DNA of 6,945 nucleotides, taken from positions 25,110 to 32,054 of the forward strand of contig NVSA01000004.1 in the NCBI GenBank assembly GCA_002401045.1. Direction: 5' to 3'. The notes under the pieces were generated by a model that worked only from the letters and a program-made list of their open reading frames with translations, was not told the origin of the DNA and did not search any database. Made by a program: the position numbers and the translations under genes. Source of the stretch: Paracoccaceae bacterium (GTDB taxonomy: Bacteria > Pseudomonadota > Alphaproteobacteria > Rhodobacterales > Rhodobacteraceae). Each line of letters starts with the position of its first letter. Position 1 is the first letter of the stretch. Positions 6,188-6,945 of the stretch are shown piece by piece.

Positions 6188-6216
6188 TTGCATAATCCGA
6201 CCAGTCGGTCAATAAT
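6188..6216 (+). promoter_or_regulatory. Predicted paaZ promoter with the operator in its spacer
   Basis: TTGCAT (6188-6193) and AATAAT (6211-6216) are separated by exactly 17 nt; the -10 matches sigma-70 consensus at five of six positions. The spacer (6194-6210) contains the whole CCGAC-CA-GTCGG palindrome, so a bound repressor would occlude RNA polymerase. On the opposite strand TTGACC (6212-6207) is a good -35 candidate for paaG, but the matching -10 is poor (AATGTT at 18 nt). Confidence 0.6.
6196..6209. promoter_or_regulatory. Candidate PaaR (TetR) operator in the paaG-paaZ divergent region
   Basis: TCCGACCAGTCGGT contains perfect 5-bp arms CCGAC (6197-6201) and GTCGG (6204-6208). From memory, the Corynebacterium glutamicum PaaR site has the core ACCGNNCGNNCGGT; this site agrees at eight of those ten fixed positions. 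Its place between two divergent paa promoters, with a TetR gene in the operon, makes autoregulation and control of paaZ likely. I saw no second copy in any other intergenic gap of the window. Confidence 0.65.
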
Positions 6217-6271
6217 AATATCAAATAGAAAATCCGCCGCCTTAACGCGCGACAAAACACAAGGAATGACA

Positions 6272-6945
6272 ATGGGATTGATGCAACTTGAAAGCTTCGC
6301 GAATGGTAAATGGATTGCCCCCAGCGGGGACACCCGTCTCATTCGATCCGCCGTCACCAGTGAGCCGATCGCCGAGGCAGGATCACAAGCGCTCGACTTT
6401 CAAGCCATGCTCGACTTTGCCCGCACCACAGGCGGCACCGCCCTGCGCAAACTAACATTCCATGACCGCGCCCGCATGCTCAAAGCCCTCGCGCTCTACC
6501 TAAAAGACCACAAAGATGTGCTCTATGATCTATCCTACATGACAGGGGCAACACTGGCCGACAGCAAGGTCGATATCGACGGCGGCATCGGCACATTGTT
6601 GGTTTTTGCCTCAAAAGGCCGCCGCGAAATGCCAGATGAGCGCATCTATACCGACGGAAACCTCGAAGAACTTTCCCGCAACGGTACCTTCTTAGGTCAA
6701 CATATTTGCACCCCGTTGCACGGTGCGGCGGTTCACATCAACGCCTTTAACTTCCCCGTCTGGGGCATGCTAGAAAAACTAGCCCCTACCTTACTTGCAG
6801 GCGTTCCTGCCATCATAAAACCCGCTACAGACACCAGTTATGTCACCGAAAAATGCATGCGCCTGATGGTGGATAGCGGCATTTTTCCAGAAGGTTCCTT
6901 TCAGTTAATCATGGGCGGCACGGGCGATTTGCTCGATCGCCTAGG
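6272..6945 (+). CDS. paaZ: Oxepin-CoA hydrolase / aldehyde dehydrogenase PaaZ, N-terminal part (runs off the right edge)
   Basis: The open frame gives 224 codons with no stop before the window ends. It aligns by eye to the aldehyde-dehydrogenase domain of PaaZ: YMTGATLADSKVDIDGGIGT (89-108), AAVHINAFNFPVWGMLEKLA (152-171), AGVPAIIKPAT (176-186) and the GGTGDLLD stretch at 215-222. Asn157/Asn160 lie in the ALDH oxyanion-Asn motif and Lys183 in the cofactor-binding IIKPA motif. Full PaaZ has about 680 residues: the dehydrogenase oxidises the ring-opened semialdehyde and a C-terminal hotdog (MaoC-like) domain hydrolyses oxepin-CoA. The catalytic Cys and Glu and the whole hydratase domain are outside the window, so bifunctionality cannot be confirmed. 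The start at 6272 has AAGGA (6261-6265) 6 nt upstream; the in-frame ATG at 6281 is too far from it. Local GC looks higher than in the left genes. It is divergent from paaG and shares its regulatory region. Confidence 0.95.
   Translation, partial: MGLMQLESFANGKWIAPSGDTRLIRSAVTSEPIAEAGSQALDFQAMLDFARTTGGTALRKLTFHDRARMLKALALYLKDHKDVLYDLSYMTGATLADSKVDIDGGIGTLLVFASKGRREMPDERIYTDGNLEELSRNGTFLGQHICTPLHGAAVHINAFNFPVWGMLEKLAPTLLAGVPAIIKPATDTSYVTEKCMRLMVDSGIFPEGSFQLIMGGTGDLLDRL

Overview
The window is a catabolic region from what looks like a marine alphaproteobacterium, probably of the Rhodobacterales/Roseobacter group. The organism call is an inference. It rests on the style of the protein sequences, a moderate GC content near 50 percent by eye, and a phenylacetate (paa) cluster controlled by a TetR-type regulator. 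No rRNA, tRNA, mobile element or CRISPR array is visible.

Right part (about 2865-6945): the aerobic phenylacetyl-CoA pathway. Four genes on the minus strand form a tight operon in the order paaG (ring-epoxide isomerase), paaI (thioesterase), paaK (phenylacetate-CoA ligase) and a TetR regulator, probably paaR. PaaG and PaaI overlap by 1 nt; the next two gaps are 13 nt and 4 nt. Facing away from paaG, paaZ starts on the plus strand and runs off the window. The 111 nt between paaG and paaZ hold a palindrome (CCGAC-CA-GTCGG). It lies exactly in the 17-nt spacer of a good promoter for paaZ and next to a -35-like hexamer for paaG, so one PaaR dimer site could repress both directions. PaaK makes phenylacetyl-CoA, the off-window PaaABCE epoxidase would act next, PaaG isomerises the epoxide to an oxepin, PaaZ opens the ring, and PaaI rescues CoA from dead-end thioesters. 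A small minus-strand hairpin with a T run (2867-2885) probably ends the paa transcript.

Left part (1-2832): three further minus-strand catabolic genes that are not standard paa genes. They are a short-chain dehydrogenase/reductase (SDR), a group A FAD monooxygenase, and the start of a histidinol-dehydrogenase-family alcohol dehydrogenase cut by the window edge. The SDR appears to have its own promoter (2906-2934). The monooxygenase is followed at once by a perfect 10-bp stem-loop. The HisD-like gene has a leader of about 270 nt carrying three separate palindromes. The substrate of this trio cannot be read from the sequence.

The most unusual point is the SDR active site: the catalytic Tyr is His and the catalytic Asn is Glu, while Ser and Lys remain. 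With the FAD monooxygenase and HisD-like enzyme beside it, this is the best candidate for undescribed chemistry here. The paa part is well understood and conventional, apart from the neat placement of its operator.
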